DNA from: Moritella sp. Urea-trap-13
GTDB lineage: Bacteria > Pseudomonadota > Gammaproteobacteria > Enterobacterales > Moritellaceae
Assembly (NCBI RefSeq): GCF_002836355.1
Contig: NZ_PJCA01000039.1
Location: forward strand, 1-64,000
Direction: 5' to 3'
DNA length: 64,000 nt
The notes beneath the pieces are model-generated. The model was given only the letters and a program-made list of their open reading frames with translations, made no database searches and was not told the DNA's origin. This document shows positions 8,140-18,549 of the stretch, piece after piece. Made by a program: the position numbers and the translations under genes. Position 1 is the first letter of the stretch, and each line of letters opens with the position of its first letter.

Positions 8140-9905
8140 GGTCTCCCCTCCGTTTGCAACTGTTGAGAAAACTTAGTCATGAGAAAACGTTCAGGATCGC
8201 CTTGCACACGCTTCATCCATGCTTGATTAAGCGCGTCATCTTGCAATAATTGTTCGGCGTTATAACTTTCCTTAATGAGCTGTTCTTTTCTCATCATTTT
8301 CTCGGCACCATCGCTTGTTTGTGGTTGGTCTCCTAATTCTTTTGATGCCTCGTTCTCGTTATCTGTTTGGCTTTCACTCATGCGATTAATATCATCAATA
8401 ATCTTCTGCACTATCGCTAAATTATGTGCAGCTTGCAGATAGTCCGGATTTTCTTTTACTATCTGCTTAAACAAATTTCGAGCCGCGATATACTCACGTG
8501 ATTGCGCTAAGGCACTGGCGGCTCCAAATTGTGCGACGGGGTTATCTACCCGCATAAAATAGCGACGAGCGAGGTCAAATTCTTCGGCAAAATAATAGGC
8601 AGAAGCTTTCCACATAAGATCATCAAAACGCACTGCAGCTTGTGCATAGTCCCCGCGGTTAAAATAATATTGTCCTTGCTGATCGGCTGTCATCCACAAG
8701 TCAGCAAAACGCCATTGTGGTTGTAGACCCTCTTTGACTGAATTTTTCATCTGCGCTTTATTTTTAGAGCTTAGATTTTCAGAGGTCGTGTTTGAAGAGG
8801 CTGTGTTAGCCAATACTGGCGGAGCAGGAAAATAAGTTAAAACAAGCAAGAGTAATACCGACTGCAGGTTCCAATTAATTGTCCAACCACGACGGAACCA
8901 CAACAAAAATAATAGCGCTAATAAAAACACTAAGTTATAGCCCATATCAGCCCAAGGTTGAGCGTTGTCATTGCTCAGCAGCATAAATTGCTGAATATTA
9001 TCTTGTATCCATTCAACATCGCTATTATCGGTAGACATAGACTGATAGTAACCACCTGCACTTTTTGCTAACGATTTTAATCCATCGGCGTCAAAAGGGA
9101 CTGACACAGCTTGTTCACTATTCCCAACGCCTAAGACTAATAACAAAGGGGGGCTTTGCTGTGAATTTAAATTGGAATTAGCATGAGTAGTACTTATATT
9201 CGAACTTATATCGGTATTGGCATTTGTATTAATAGAGGCATTAAAATAATCAACAAAGCGTGCTTCTGTATCACTGCCTAATCCATCGGTAATCAATAGC
9301 ACAGATCCCGGATTACCTTTACTGCGCTCATCAGCTAACAATGTATCTATATTCGCTAAACTATATTCAGCAAACTTACCTTTTCGTGGCATGATCTCAG
9401 GCGATACCGCTTGCAATAATGGCGTGAAAATAGCGTTATCGCGGGTTAATGCCATCGCGGTATGTGCACTGCCAGCATAAACCACCAGCGCAGTACTACC
9501 ACCTTCACGTAGTGCCAATAAATCACTTATTTTTTGCTTTGCCCGCACCAGCCGACTCGGTTGAATATCTTGTTGCAACATAGACTCTGATACATCTAAA
9601 ACAATCACCAACGGCGCGGTATCCTCACCAAAAGGCGATGCTTGGCGTAACCAACTAGGTCCTGCCGCAATGATAATGGCCAGTACAACGAGAAAGCCCC
9701 ATAATTTTAACGGTAATAGTTTTTCCCAACCTTGCTCACCAACGGTTAATGCCGCTAATAAGTGTGGGGGAAAATCTTTAAGCCCAGCTTCCTGTGATTT
9801 TTTTTGCTGAAAATTAATCACGAAAAATAAGATAAAGGGCACAAAAGCCAATAACCATAATGGTCGTATAAAATGAAATTTTTGCCATATAATGGAAAAG
9901 TACAT
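8136..9905 (-). CDS. BatB-BatC fusion: membrane VWA protein with TPR tail
   Basis: A 589-residue protein. Two N-terminal membrane segments (about 13-31 and 67-82) precede a von Willebrand A domain with a complete MIDAS start (VLDVSES, Asp near 104) and LLITDGLGSD. Another membrane segment lies near 330-350, followed by TPR-type repeats (GQYYFNRGDYAQAAVRF, AREYIAARNLFKQIVKENPD) and an acidic tail. The VWA half corresponds to BatB and the TPR half to BatC, which are separate genes in Bacteroides. ATG and the upstream TAA overlap by one base, so it is tightly coupled to batA. Confidence 0.9.
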   Translation of the reverse strand: MYFSIIWQKFHFIRPLWLLAFVPFILFFVINFQQKKSQEAGLKDFPPHLLAALTVGEQGWEKLLPLKLWGFLVVLAIIIAAGPSWLRQASPFGEDTAPLVIVLDVSESMLQQDIQPSRLVRAKQKISDLLALREGGSTALVVYAGSAHTAMALTRDNAIFTPLLQAVSPEIMPRKGKFAEYSLANIDTLLADERSKGNPGSVLLITDGLGSDTEARFVDYFNASINTNANTDISSNISTTHANSNLNSQQSPPLLLVLGVGNSEQAVSVPFDADGLKSLAKSAGGYYQSMSTDNSDVEWIQDNIQQFMLLSNDNAQPWADMGYNLVFLLALLFLLWFRRGWTINWNLQSVLLLLVLTYFPAPPVLANTASSNTTSENLSSKNKAQMKNSVKEGLQPQWRFADLWMTADQQGQYYFNRGDYAQAAVRFDDLMWKASAYYFAEEFDLARRYFMRVDNPVAQFGAASALAQSREYIAARNLFKQIVKENPDYLQAAHNLAIVQKIIDDINRMSESQTDNENEASKELGDQPQTSDGAEKMMRKEQLIKESYNAEQLLQDDALNQAWMKRVQGDPERFLMTKFSQQLQTEGRP

Positions 9906-11017
9906 TAATCCTCCCCCCGCTTATTCAACAACAAATCACGTTTAGATTGTTGCTTGCTAAGATAGTAACTACGCCATATAACTAAGCTGTAAAGAATAAA
10001 GTAAATGCTAACTGCCAAGGCGATAAGGGCGTAGTGAACACTAACTTTTGGTTGATAGCTAAAACTCGAAAACTGACTCGGTTCTAACGTGCTTATTTCC
10101 GCATAAACTCGATTTAGCTCGACAGAGGAGATGGCTTGAAAAGCTTGTCCACCGGTGATGTCAGCAACACTATCAATCACGGCCATATCGAGCGCTTGCT
10201 CACCAAAGGTACGAGGATCGCCAATAGCAATCATGTGGATTTTAATACCACGACTCGCCGCTATTTTTGCCGCCTCTAACGGCGGAACCAAACTATCGGT
10301 ATCATTACCATCAGTTAATACAATCACTACTTTTTGTTTATCCGCGGTACTCTTCTCAGCAGTACTTTTATCTACACTAGCGTTACTATTTTCTTTTGAT
10401 ATAGGCGCTTTTATCGATTCATCCGTCATTACTTTTATCGCTAACCCTAAGGCATCGCCAAGGTGAGTACTTTGCCCAGCCATAGCCACTTCCGAATCAT
10501 TTAACAAACCGAGCCATGCTTGATGATCTGCTGTAAATGGGGCTTGTAAATAGGCTGCATCACCAAATAAAATTAACCCTAAACGATCACCGCTACGCTG
10601 CTGTGAAAATTCAGTTAGGACATTTTTTACCGCCGTTAAGCGTGAAATACTATCGCGGCCAGGGACACTAAAATCTCGACTATCCATCGAGCCAGATAAA
10701 TCCACCACCACCATCAAATCGCGACCAAACTGCGAACGTATTTGTGGTTCACCCAGCCACATCGGTTTTGCCATCGCAATAACCAGAAATAACCACACCA
10801 ACGATAATGCGATACGTTGCCACATTTTCGGCTCTAGCTTCACCGCCCCTGTATTAGGCTGCTCTCCGGATAAACTCACGAGCTGACTAAAAAACGGCAC
10901 CTGTAACGCTGACTGTTTTATTTTATAGGCAGGCGAAAATCGTTGAATAAACCAAGGTAATGGCAATAATAAAAATAACCACGGATAGCTGAACTCAATC
11001 ATGCTTGTTGCGATCAT
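9905..11017 (-). CDS. batA: BatA-like VWA-domain membrane protein
   Basis: A 370-residue inner-membrane protein: an N-terminal hydrophobic segment (YPWLFLLLPLPW), a second near 70-84, a VWA domain with MIDAS motif DLSGS at about 106-110 and IVLTDGNDTDS, and a C-terminal membrane helix. I chose the ATG at 11017 because GAGGAG lies six bases upstream; the frame extends to 11059 but those earlier ATGs lack a spaced ribosome site. It overlaps the upstream DUF4381 gene by 23 bases. BatA and BatB are thought to form a membrane VWA complex controlled by the MoxR ATPase. Confidence 0.91.
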   Translation of the reverse strand: MIATSMIEFSYPWLFLLLPLPWFIQRFSPAYKIKQSALQVPFFSQLVSLSGEQPNTGAVKLEPKMWQRIALSLVWLFLVIAMAKPMWLGEPQIRSQFGRDLMVVVDLSGSMDSRDFSVPGRDSISRLTAVKNVLTEFSQQRSGDRLGLILFGDAAYLQAPFTADHQAWLGLLNDSEVAMAGQSTHLGDALGLAIKVMTDESIKAPISKENSNASVDKSTAEKSTADKQKVVIVLTDGNDTDSLVPPLEAAKIAASRGIKIHMIAIGDPRTFGEQALDMAVIDSVADITGGQAFQAISSVELNRVYAEISTLEPSQFSSFSYQPKVSVHYALIALAVSIYFILYSLVIWRSYYLSKQQSKRDLLLNKRGED

Positions 11018-11573
11018 GATCATCTCCTCGTTGGTGAGTACCCAGTTCAGCATCATCAATATGCAACTTGAGCCAGCGCTGCGCGGATAATATCAATACC
11101 TGATTATGAGCAGCAGACCACTCACTTAGCGCTAGTGGTAAATACAGCGCTTGTTGCCATAACTCCCCTATCGCCGAATCAAACTCGGTACTGTCTTGTG
11201 TACAGCTATCTAAAAAAACTAAAAACGCAGGTCCTTGTAATTGACCGGCTGTTAATGACTGCTTTCGGTATGCTTGCAAACATGCTTGCTGTAATAATTG
11301 GTGAATAAATCGCGGTGTATGTGAACAGTCACTTACATCGCAAGCAAGTAATTTAGAATGTAGTTTTTTCCGATAACGATTTCGCCAATATTTCTGCCCT
11401 GCTAACAGTAAATAGCGACCAATAAATAATGCCAGTACTAAACAAACCACCAGCCAACCCCAAGTTTGCGGCAAAAAACTTATCTGCTCAGGGGCATTAA
11501 TTTGTACCATGTCACGTAATAGTAAGTTACCGAATGCATCGCCGACTAAATTTGCATTATCAACATCTGCCAT
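10995..11573 (-). CDS. DUF4381 domain protein of the Bat operon
   Basis: A 192-residue protein with one membrane segment (about 36-58) followed by a basic cytoplasmic helical domain, matching the DUF4381 proteins found between DUF58 and batA genes in gammaproteobacteria. GAGGAGG lies seven bases before the ATG at 11573; an ATG at 11579 overlapping the DUF58 stop is possible but too close to that site. Biochemical function is unknown; position implies a role in the MoxR-VWA membrane complex. Confidence 0.85.
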   Translation of the reverse strand: MADVDNANLVGDAFGNLLLRDMVQINAPEQISFLPQTWGWLVVCLVLALFIGRYLLLAGQKYWRNRYRKKLHSKLLACDVSDCSHTPRFIHQLLQQACLQAYRKQSLTAGQLQGPAFLVFLDSCTQDSTEFDSAIGELWQQALYLPLALSEWSAAHNQVLILSAQRWLKLHIDDAELGTHQRGDDHDRNKHD

Positions 11574-11575
11574 TA

Positions 11576-12583
11576 TCATTCCTCCTCGCTATTTTTATTA
11601 TTAATATGAAAAGCAGACTTAAATTGATTAATCTCATTGCCGTCAGTACCAACATCTATTATCGAAAATGCAGATAATTGCAGGGCTTGTTGTAGTAAAT
11701 TTTGCTTAGCCAAAAAAGCAGCTTGATAAGCATGTTGTAAGGCATTTTTATTACGTTGTAATTGCTGACTAGAAAGCTGTAATTGATAATGACCATCACT
11801 GGTAATCAGTGAATCGACATTTATTATATCCTGTTCAAGGGGATCACTAATATGCACAGCAATAACATCATTATGCTGCTGCAACGCACGTAACCGATTT
11901 GCGCATTCTTCATCAAAGCCATACCAATCACTGATGATGACAAATGTTTTTGACTTTGCTTGCAATGCTTGCAGCGTCGCTAACATATCGGTTAAACGTA
12001 TCTTTGGCATGTCAACATCCGCAAGGCCGACTTGTAGTTGATGATTAACAGTATGCAATTGCTGAATAAATTGCATCGCTAATGCATTACTGCGCTGTGG
12101 TTTAAAATGAAAACTAGAGTTGTCATTAAAAATATAACCACCGACACGGTCGGCATCAGCAAGTACACGCCATAGACACAGTGCCGCAATATTGGTTGCG
12201 ACAACTGATTTCATCGTCTGTTGAGAACTAAAAAACATGGATTGACGTTGATCGACACACAGCCAAATCTGCCGCTCTTTTTCTTCACTGTAAGCGCGTA
12301 CATGTGGTTTACCGGTTCTTAACGTGACTTTCCAATCTAAGTTTTTAACGTCATCGCCATTATTATAATGGCGCAATTCTTCAAAATTTAATCCACGCCC
12401 GCGTAAGCGAGATTCATGTATTCCCGAAAAAATACTACAACGTCCCTGCTTGGGAGAAAAACTAAAGCCAGCTGTTTGTGCTTTAATTTTTAATAAATCG
12501 TTTAAATCACTGTATATACGTTGATCATGATGCAGCGAATCGTCTGATTTATCCGTTGTTGAAAACCATGTATTCCAAGCCAT
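11576..12583 (-). CDS. DUF58 domain protein
   Basis: A 335-residue soluble protein of the DUF58 family, a VWA-like fold that accompanies MoxR ATPases. The signature region is clear: GRGLNFEELRHYNNGDDVKN, then LDWKVTLRTGKPHVRAYSEE, and WLCVDQRQSM at the degenerate MIDAS position. It begins four bases after the MoxR stop and ends overlapping the DUF4381 start region. The likely role is as adaptor between the MoxR ATPase and the membrane VWA proteins. Confidence 0.92.
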   Translation of the reverse strand: MAWNTWFSTTDKSDDSLHHDQRIYSDLNDLLKIKAQTAGFSFSPKQGRCSIFSGIHESRLRGRGLNFEELRHYNNGDDVKNLDWKVTLRTGKPHVRAYSEEKERQIWLCVDQRQSMFFSSQQTMKSVVATNIAALCLWRVLADADRVGGYIFNDNSSFHFKPQRSNALAMQFIQQLHTVNHQLQVGLADVDMPKIRLTDMLATLQALQAKSKTFVIISDWYGFDEECANRLRALQQHNDVIAVHISDPLEQDIINVDSLITSDGHYQLQLSSQQLQRNKNALQHAYQAAFLAKQNLLQQALQLSAFSIIDVGTDGNEINQFKSAFHINNKNSEEE

Positions 12584-12587
12584 AGCA

Positions 12588-13643
12588 CTACCCTATCATC
12601 ACGTATTCAAGGATCTCGTCAATCACCTTGGCGGTGGTGATCCGCTCACTAATTGCCGCATAACTTAATACTAAACGATGCCCTAATACCAAATGCACCA
12701 TAGCGCGCACATCATCTGGGTCGACATAATCACGTCCCGCAAGCCACGCATGTGCTCGGGCACCGCGATCAAGCGCGATGCTGGCTCTGGGACTTGCGCC
12801 GACAGATAACCATTGCGGGAATTGAGCATTGCTATAATCGCCTATACCCCGTGTTGCCATCACCAAATTAACCACATAACTTTTTATCAGTGGTGAAATA
12901 TAGATCCGAGAGACTTCTCGTTGCGCGACGATAATATGTTCCGGTCGAACAATTAGGTTGGGGATTGAGCTACTATTTTTGCTAATACCTTGAGGCAGAG
13001 ATCCTAGCGGATCCTTTGGCTGGCTATCTTTAGACAAATCACCATCACTAGATATACTCATTAACTCTTCTTCGCGCACTAAATCAATAATCGCTAACTC
13101 TGATTTAGCATCGGGATAATCGACATTCACTTTCAGCATAAAGCGATCTATTTGCGCTTCAGGTAATGGATAGGTACCCTCTTGTTCCACTGGATTTTGA
13201 GTCGCTAACACCATAAATAAACTCGGCAGTTGACGCGTTTCACCAGCCGATGTTACTGAATTTTCAGCCATCGCTTCTAACAACGCTGATTGTACCTTTG
13301 CTGGCGCTCGGTTAATTTCATCTGCGAGTACTAAATTGTTAAAAATAGGCCCAGGTTGAAATGTAAGGCTGTGCTTACCATCAACCTCACGGTAAATTTC
13401 AGCTCCAGTCACATCAGACGGTAATAAATCAGGCGTAAATTGCACACGACCAAAATCAGCATTCATCGCATCAGCAAGCGCTTTAATTGAACGCGTTTTG
13501 GCTGTACCGGGTAAACCTTCAAGTAGCACATGACCACGGGTTAATAAACCTATCAGCAAGGCTTTGACCACATAGTCTTGGCCAACGACAGATTGATTGA
13601 CGGTATTAGATAGTTGTTTAAATACTTGCTGGGAAAGGCTCAT
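12588..13643 (-). CDS. MoxR-family AAA+ ATPase
   Basis: First gene of the leftward Bat operon; a chaperone-like AAA+ ATPase of 351 residues. Walker A is LEGLPGTAKT near 41-50, Walker B is LVLADEINRAPAKVQ, and sensor/arginine motifs follow (ATQNPVEQEGTYPLPEAQ, DRFMLKV, GASPRASIAL). The start MSLSQQ at 13643 has GAGA upstream; the frame extends 22 codons further without support. Between about 196 and 232 there is a Ser/Asp/Pro-rich insertion not usual for MoxR (about 318 residues typical), placed before the lid domain. Confidence 0.93.
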   Translation of the reverse strand: MSLSQQVFKQLSNTVNQSVVGQDYVVKALLIGLLTRGHVLLEGLPGTAKTRSIKALADAMNADFGRVQFTPDLLPSDVTGAEIYREVDGKHSLTFQPGPIFNNLVLADEINRAPAKVQSALLEAMAENSVTSAGETRQLPSLFMVLATQNPVEQEGTYPLPEAQIDRFMLKVNVDYPDAKSELAIIDLVREEELMSISSDGDLSKDSQPKDPLGSLPQGISKNSSSIPNLIVRPEHIIVAQREVSRIYISPLIKSYVVNLVMATRGIGDYSNAQFPQWLSVGASPRASIALDRGARAHAWLAGRDYVDPDDVRAMVHLVLGHRLVLSYAAISERITTAKVIDEILEYVMIG

Positions 13644-13867
13644 AACAGTCTCGTGTTCTACGCAGAATGATAGACAGTTATGATATGAGGTTAATGACAG
13701 AGGTAACACAGTAATACTACTGATTATGTCCTTATAATCAGTGAAAATTTATCGAGGTCAGAAATATAAATAGGCTAAGCTCGACTGAAGCTAGACTAGA
13801 CTAAATTAGAAATCCGCATACATTGAGCGGCAATAAGCCAGATCGTCTTACCGCCACTCAAGCGCTG

Positions 13868-15301
13868 TTATGCGGTTTGCTGACTCTCGGTTAATTTATC
13901 AAAGAATAATCGTGTTTCTTCAATAACCACATGGCGTAGACCAATCAAACCAATTAAGTTCGGGATCGCCATTAAGCCATTAACAATATCCGCCAAGATC
14001 CAAATCAGATCCAACTGTAAGAACGCGCCACCAGCAACCAATAAAATATAACCATACTTGTACGGTTTAATGCCTTTTTGGCCAAACAGATACTGTACAC
14101 AGCGCTCACCGTAGTAGTTCCAGCCTAAAATAGTCGTAAAGGCAAAAAACACTAAACCTGTGGTCACCACATATTGACCAATGAGTGGTGATAATCCTTG
14201 CTCAAAGGCCAGAGTCGTCATCGCAGCACCGGAAGCATCACCACTCCAAACCCCAGTTAATACCAACGTCAGACCTGTCATGGTACAGATGATGATGGTA
14301 TCGAAGAACGTCCCCGTCATCGAGATCAAGCCTTGTTTCACACAAGAATCAGTTTTCGCTGCGGCGGCCGCTATCGGCGCACTGCCTAAACCAGATTCAT
14401 TAGAAAACACACCTCGCGCAACACCACTTTGGATAGCCAGCATCACGGTTGATCCTAAGAAACCACCAACTGCAGCTGTGGGCGTAAACGCACTGCTAAC
14501 CACTAACGAAATAGCCGCCGGCACAGCATCTACATTGATTAGCAACACCAGTAAACAAGCAAATACATAAAATACCGCCATAACAGGCACAGTGCGTTGC
14601 GCAATAGCTGAAATAGAACGAATACCACCAAGCGTCACCATCGCCACTAATACGGTCAGTATCGCGGCAGATAACCACACCGGCACGTCAAACGAGATCT
14701 GCACAGCCTCAGTAATCGCATTCACTTGCGGGAAGGTACCAATACCAAAACACGCAACGCCAATACCAAATAACGCAAAGGCCTTAGCTAAAAATCGATT
14801 ACCCAAGCCATGCTCAAGGTAATACATAGGTCCACCGGCTATTTGGCCTTGTTCATCGACAACACGATATTTTACCGCTAATAAACATTCGGCATATTTA
14901 GTCGCCATGCCAAAAAATGCCGCCATCCACATCCAGAATAATGCTCCGGGACCACCCATTTTAATGGCGGTGGCAACGCCGACAATATTACCGGTACCTA
15001 TAGTGGCAGAAAGCGCTGTACATAATGCCGCAAAGCTACTGATGTCGCCTTTCTGACCGTCGCCTTTGTCCCCTGAAAACAGGTATTTTAGCGCTAACGG
15101 TAACTTAGTTATTTGTAAAAAACCTAACCGTAAGGTGAGATATATACCGGTGCCGACCAAGAGTAATAATAATGGCGGGCCCCAAATAAAATGATCTATG
15201 GTTTGCAGCGTATTTTGCAGCGATTGTAATGAAAAGTGTTGTAGTGGGTATAACAAAGAATCTTGTAACGATTCTAATAAAGAAGGTTGTGCTATTTGCA
15301 T
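13868..15301 (-). CDS. AGCS-family Na+/amino-acid symporter, probably glycine
   Basis: Sodium:alanine/glycine symporter of 477 residues with about eleven membrane segments. AGCS signatures are present: GDGQKGDISSFAALCTALSA, TIGTGNIVGVATAI, GGPGALFWMWMAAFFGMATK, and GVARGVFSNESGLGSAPIAA. A tandem glycine riboswitch lies in its 5' leader, which indicates that glycine is a substrate and that glycine turns expression on. GAGG precedes the ATG at wide spacing. It is a single-gene unit ahead of the Bat operon, with about 220 bases between them. Confidence 0.93.
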   Translation of the reverse strand: MQIAQPSLLESLQDSLLYPLQHFSLQSLQNTLQTIDHFIWGPPLLLLLVGTGIYLTLRLGFLQITKLPLALKYLFSGDKGDGQKGDISSFAALCTALSATIGTGNIVGVATAIKMGGPGALFWMWMAAFFGMATKYAECLLAVKYRVVDEQGQIAGGPMYYLEHGLGNRFLAKAFALFGIGVACFGIGTFPQVNAITEAVQISFDVPVWLSAAILTVLVAMVTLGGIRSISAIAQRTVPVMAVFYVFACLLVLLINVDAVPAAISLVVSSAFTPTAAVGGFLGSTVMLAIQSGVARGVFSNESGLGSAPIAAAAAKTDSCVKQGLISMTGTFFDTIIICTMTGLTLVLTGVWSGDASGAAMTTLAFEQGLSPLIGQYVVTTGLVFFAFTTILGWNYYGERCVQYLFGQKGIKPYKYGYILLVAGGAFLQLDLIWILADIVNGLMAIPNLIGLIGLRHVVIEETRLFFDKLTESQQTA

Positions 15302-15489
15302 TTAAAAATATTCCTCGAGAACGATAGTAGTCTGAGGAGGATGTAATTATTTAAGATGGGCGGATACAATACAAACGTCGAAGCCAAAAGCCAAAGCTCA
15401 ATACCGAAGTGAATACCGAAGTAAGCACCTTAATAAAAACTAGAGCCAAGCAAAAAGCAGACGTGTAAGGTCGCAAAAAAAATAATCCT

Positions 15490-15676
15490 ATCCTCTGTCC
15501 TTTGTACCTGAGAGTTTCAACGACATTGTCGCTTTGCTCCTTCGGCGTCCAATTTAATGGATCTCTCCAGAGGCTCGTCCAGTAACAGTCCCTACTTTTC
15601 CTCGCGGAATAAAGCGCCTGAAAGATTTACTTCTTCGGCGGGCTATAAAGCCACTCTCCTGCTACCTTCATCCGAA
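15490..15676 (-). promoter_or_regulatory. Tandem glycine riboswitch (gcvT motif)
   Basis: Read on the minus strand, two consecutive aptamers are visible. The first begins near 15676 with GCAGGAGAGTGGC, then GCCGAAGAAGTAAA and TTTCAGGC. After a short linker come CTGGAGAG, CGCCGAAGGAGCAA, and the closing CTCTCAGGTA plus GGACAGAGG near 15492. These are the conserved GGAGAG, GCCGAAG and CUCUCAGG blocks of the glycine-binding aptamer, present twice. A T-rich run follows just downstream (about 15470-15480), which could be part of the expression platform. The regulated gene is the AGCS symporter, starting about 190 bases further on. Confidence 0.93.
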
Positions 15677-15791
15677 CTTAGTGTGGATATATCACAACAT
15701 GAAATGTTATGAATGGATAAATACTAGCACGGAATACTTCAATAAAAATACATAATGCAGTTCGAATGATTAACAATTAATCTGTAGGTAA

Positions 15792-15815
15792 TAAAAAGCC
15801 CTGTCATGCAGGGCT
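15792..15815 (-). terminator. Rho-independent terminator after clpB
   Basis: On the minus strand AGCCCTG pairs with CAGGGCT around a 5-base loop and is followed by TTTTTA, about 37 bases past the clpB stop. Confidence 0.88.
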
Positions 15816-15851
15816 ACTTTACTATTTCTTCGTCATTCGTCTAGTAGATGA

Positions 15852-18425
15852 TTATTGAGTAACACTTAACTCATCATCAACCACACTTATCTTCACTGTT
15901 TTACCCGGTACGATACTGCCCGCTAAAATGGCATTAGCGAGGCGATTTTCAACCTGTTTCTGCAATACCCGTTTCAGGGGTCTGGCACCAAACAAAGGAT
16001 CGAAACCCGCTTCGGCTAATTTAGCCAATGCACCAGCGGTAATCGACAAGCTGTAACCCAATAGTTTTAATCGCGCTTCTAACGATTTTAATTGGATCGC
16101 GGCAATTTTCTCGATGTGATTACGACCTAATGGATGAAATACCACAGTATCATCAATACGGTTAATAAATTCAGGACGGAAGCTTTGACCAAGTAATTCT
16201 AACAAGGCTGCTTTTATGCCTTCCTGATCGTGTGTCGCGTATTTTTCCTGAATAATATCCGAGCCTAAATTAGACGTCATGATAATAACGGTATTACGGA
16301 AATCAACAGTACGCCCCTGCCCATCGGTTAAGCGGCCATCATCTAATACCTGCAATAAGATATTAAAGATATCGGGATGGGCTTTCTCAATTTCATCCAG
16401 CAAGATCACCGAATACGGTTTACGGCGCACGGCTTCTGTCAGGTAACCGCCTTCTTCATAACCGACGTAACCCGGAGGCGCACCAATTAAGCGAGCGACC
16501 GAATGTTTTTCCATAAATTCAGACATATCAATGCGGACCATGGCGTGGTCTGAATCAAAGATAAAATCGGCCAAGGCTTTGCATACTTCGGTTTTACCGA
16601 CACCCGTTGGGCCCATGAATAAAAACGACCCCATCGGCCGGTTTGGATCGGCTAAACCCGCACGGCTACGACGAATAGCATTAGAAACAACACTAATGGC
16701 TTCCGCTTGGCCGATAACACGTTCGTGTAAGTTATCTTCCATCGCCAATAATTTTTCTTTTTCGCCTTCCAGCATGCGGTTCACAGGGATACCGGTCCAA
16801 CGCGATAGAATATCAGCGATCTCAGCTTCACCAACCTTATGCTTTAACAAGGTCATGTCTTGCATCTCTGCTTGCGCCGCCAGATCCAATTGTTTTTCTA
16901 ACATCGGGATTGTGCCGTATTGCAGTTCAGACATTTTATTTAAATCACTGGCACGTCTGGCCATATCCAGTTCGACACGGGCTTTATCTAACGCCGATTT
17001 AATGTGTTTAGTACCAGAAAGTGCGGCTTTTTCGGTGCGCCATATCTCGTCTAAATCGTTAAACTTATCTTGTTTCTCAGCTAATTCTTCTGCCAATATG
17101 GTTAGGCGTTTAATACTGGCAGCATCATCTTCTTTTTCCAGTGCTTGCTGCTCAATTTTAAGCTGAATAATACGACGTTCTAACTTATCTAACGCTTCTG
17201 GTTTGGAATCCATTTGCAGACGAATCGACGATGCAGCTTCATCAATCAGATCAATGGCTTTATCAGGTAATTGACGGTCGGAAATATAACGGTGTGATAA
17301 TGTGGCGGCTGCGACAATCGCCGGATCGGTAATATCAACATTATGATGCAGTTCATAACGCGCTTTTAGACCACGTAAGATAGCAATGGTATCTTCAACA
17401 CTCGGTTCTTCAATTAATACTTTTTGGAAACGACGTTCAAGCGCCGCATCTTTTTCAATATATTTACGATACTCATCTAACGTCGTCGCGCCCATACAAT
17501 GTAACTCACCACGCGCTAATGCAGGTTTTAACATATTACCCGCATCCATGGCTCCATCGCCTTTACCCGCGCCGATCATCGTATGCAATTCATCAATAAA
17601 TAGAATTGTTTGACCTTCGGTTTGCTCGAGTTCTTTGATCACCGATTTCAAGCGTTCTTCAAACTCACCACGGTATTTGGCACCCGCGATTAACGCCCCC
17701 ATATCCAGTGATAATACCCGTTTATTCTTTAAGCCTTCTGGCACTTCACCATTAACAATACGTTGTGCTAAACCTTCGGCAATCGCAGTTTTACCGACGC
17801 CAGGTTCACCAATTAATACCGGGTTATTTTTAGTCCGGCGTTGTAATACTTGAATCGCACGGCGGATCTCGTCATCACGACCGATCACAGGATCAAGCTT
17901 ACCGACTTCAGCACGTTCAGTCAGATCTAAGGTATATTTGGTTAATGCTTCACGCTGTTCTTCTGCACCTTGATTATCCACTTTTTCGCCACCGCGGATC
18001 ACATCAATCGCTTCTTCCACTTGTTTGCGCGTGCCACCTGCTTTACGCAACAACTCACCTAAACGGCCTTTATCTTCAACCGCTGCCAGTACAAACATCT
18101 CGGAAGAAATAAATTTATCTTTACGTTTTTGGGCAAATTTATCACACAAATTTAAGAGCATATTCAACGCTGACGATAATTGGATGTCGCCTTGTGTACC
18201 TTGCACTTGTGGTAAACGCTCTAACTCATCGGCTAACTGCCAACGTAATGAATTGGCATCGATGGTTGCGGCAGTGAGTAAGGGACGAATAGAGCTGTGA
18301 TCTTGATTTAATAACGCGGTCATCAAGTGAATAGGTTCGATAAATTGATTATCTTTACCCAAAGCAAGTGACTGCGCATCAGAAATAGCCATTTGAAATT
18401 TGGAAGTTAGTTGATCTAAGCGCAT
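15852..18425 (-). CDS. clpB: ClpB disaggregase
   Basis: Hsp104-type ATP-dependent disaggregase of 857 residues (usual length) that works with DnaK to rescue aggregated proteins. Order: N-terminal Clp repeat domain (1-145), first AAA domain with [13 protein letters not shown] and [13 protein letters not shown], the coiled-coil middle domain (about 410-525), second AAA domain with [29 protein letters not shown] and [11 protein letters not shown]. Upstream lie pgeF and rluD in the same direction, as in E. coli. A heat-shock-type promoter sits at the end of pgeF. Confidence 0.98.
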   Translation of the reverse strand: MRLDQLTSKFQMAISDAQSLALGKDNQFIEPIHLMTALLNQDHSSIRPLLTAATIDANSLRWQLADELERLPQVQGTQGDIQLSSALNMLLNLCDKFAQKRKDKFISSEMFVLAAVEDKGRLGELLRKAGGTRKQVEEAIDVIRGGEKVDNQGAEEQREALTKYTLDLTERAEVGKLDPVIGRDDEIRRAIQVLQRRTKNNPVLIGEPGVGKTAIAEGLAQRIVNGEVPEGLKNKRVLSLDMGALIAGAKYRGEFEERLKSVIKELEQTEGQTILFIDELHTMIGAGKGDGAMDAGNMLKPALARGELHCMGATTLDEYRKYIEKDAALERRFQKVLIEEPSVEDTIAILRGLKARYELHHNVDITDPAIVAAATLSHRYISDRQLPDKAIDLIDEAASSIRLQMDSKPEALDKLERRIIQLKIEQQALEKEDDAASIKRLTILAEELAEKQDKFNDLDEIWRTEKAALSGTKHIKSALDKARVELDMARRASDLNKMSELQYGTIPMLEKQLDLAAQAEMQDMTLLKHKVGEAEIADILSRWTGIPVNRMLEGEKEKLLAMEDNLHERVIGQAEAISVVSNAIRRSRAGLADPNRPMGSFLFMGPTGVGKTEVCKALADFIFDSDHAMVRIDMSEFMEKHSVARLIGAPPGYVGYEEGGYLTEAVRRKPYSVILLDEIEKAHPDIFNILLQVLDDGRLTDGQGRTVDFRNTVIIMTSNLGSDIIQEKYATHDQEGIKAALLELLGQSFRPEFINRIDDTVVFHPLGRNHIEKIAAIQLKSLEARLKLLGYSLSITAGALAKLAEAGFDPLFGARPLKRVLQKQVENRLANAILAGSIVPGKTVKISVVDDELSVTQ

Positions 18426-18549
18426 AGCGATGTCCTATCGGTGTTGAGCAAAAAGCAGATGCAGCAAGGCTGCTATAGTCGTGAGATATAATTATAGTCG
18501 TTTAATGGGTTTGGGGATATGTAATAAGACACTAATACCCATAGTTATG

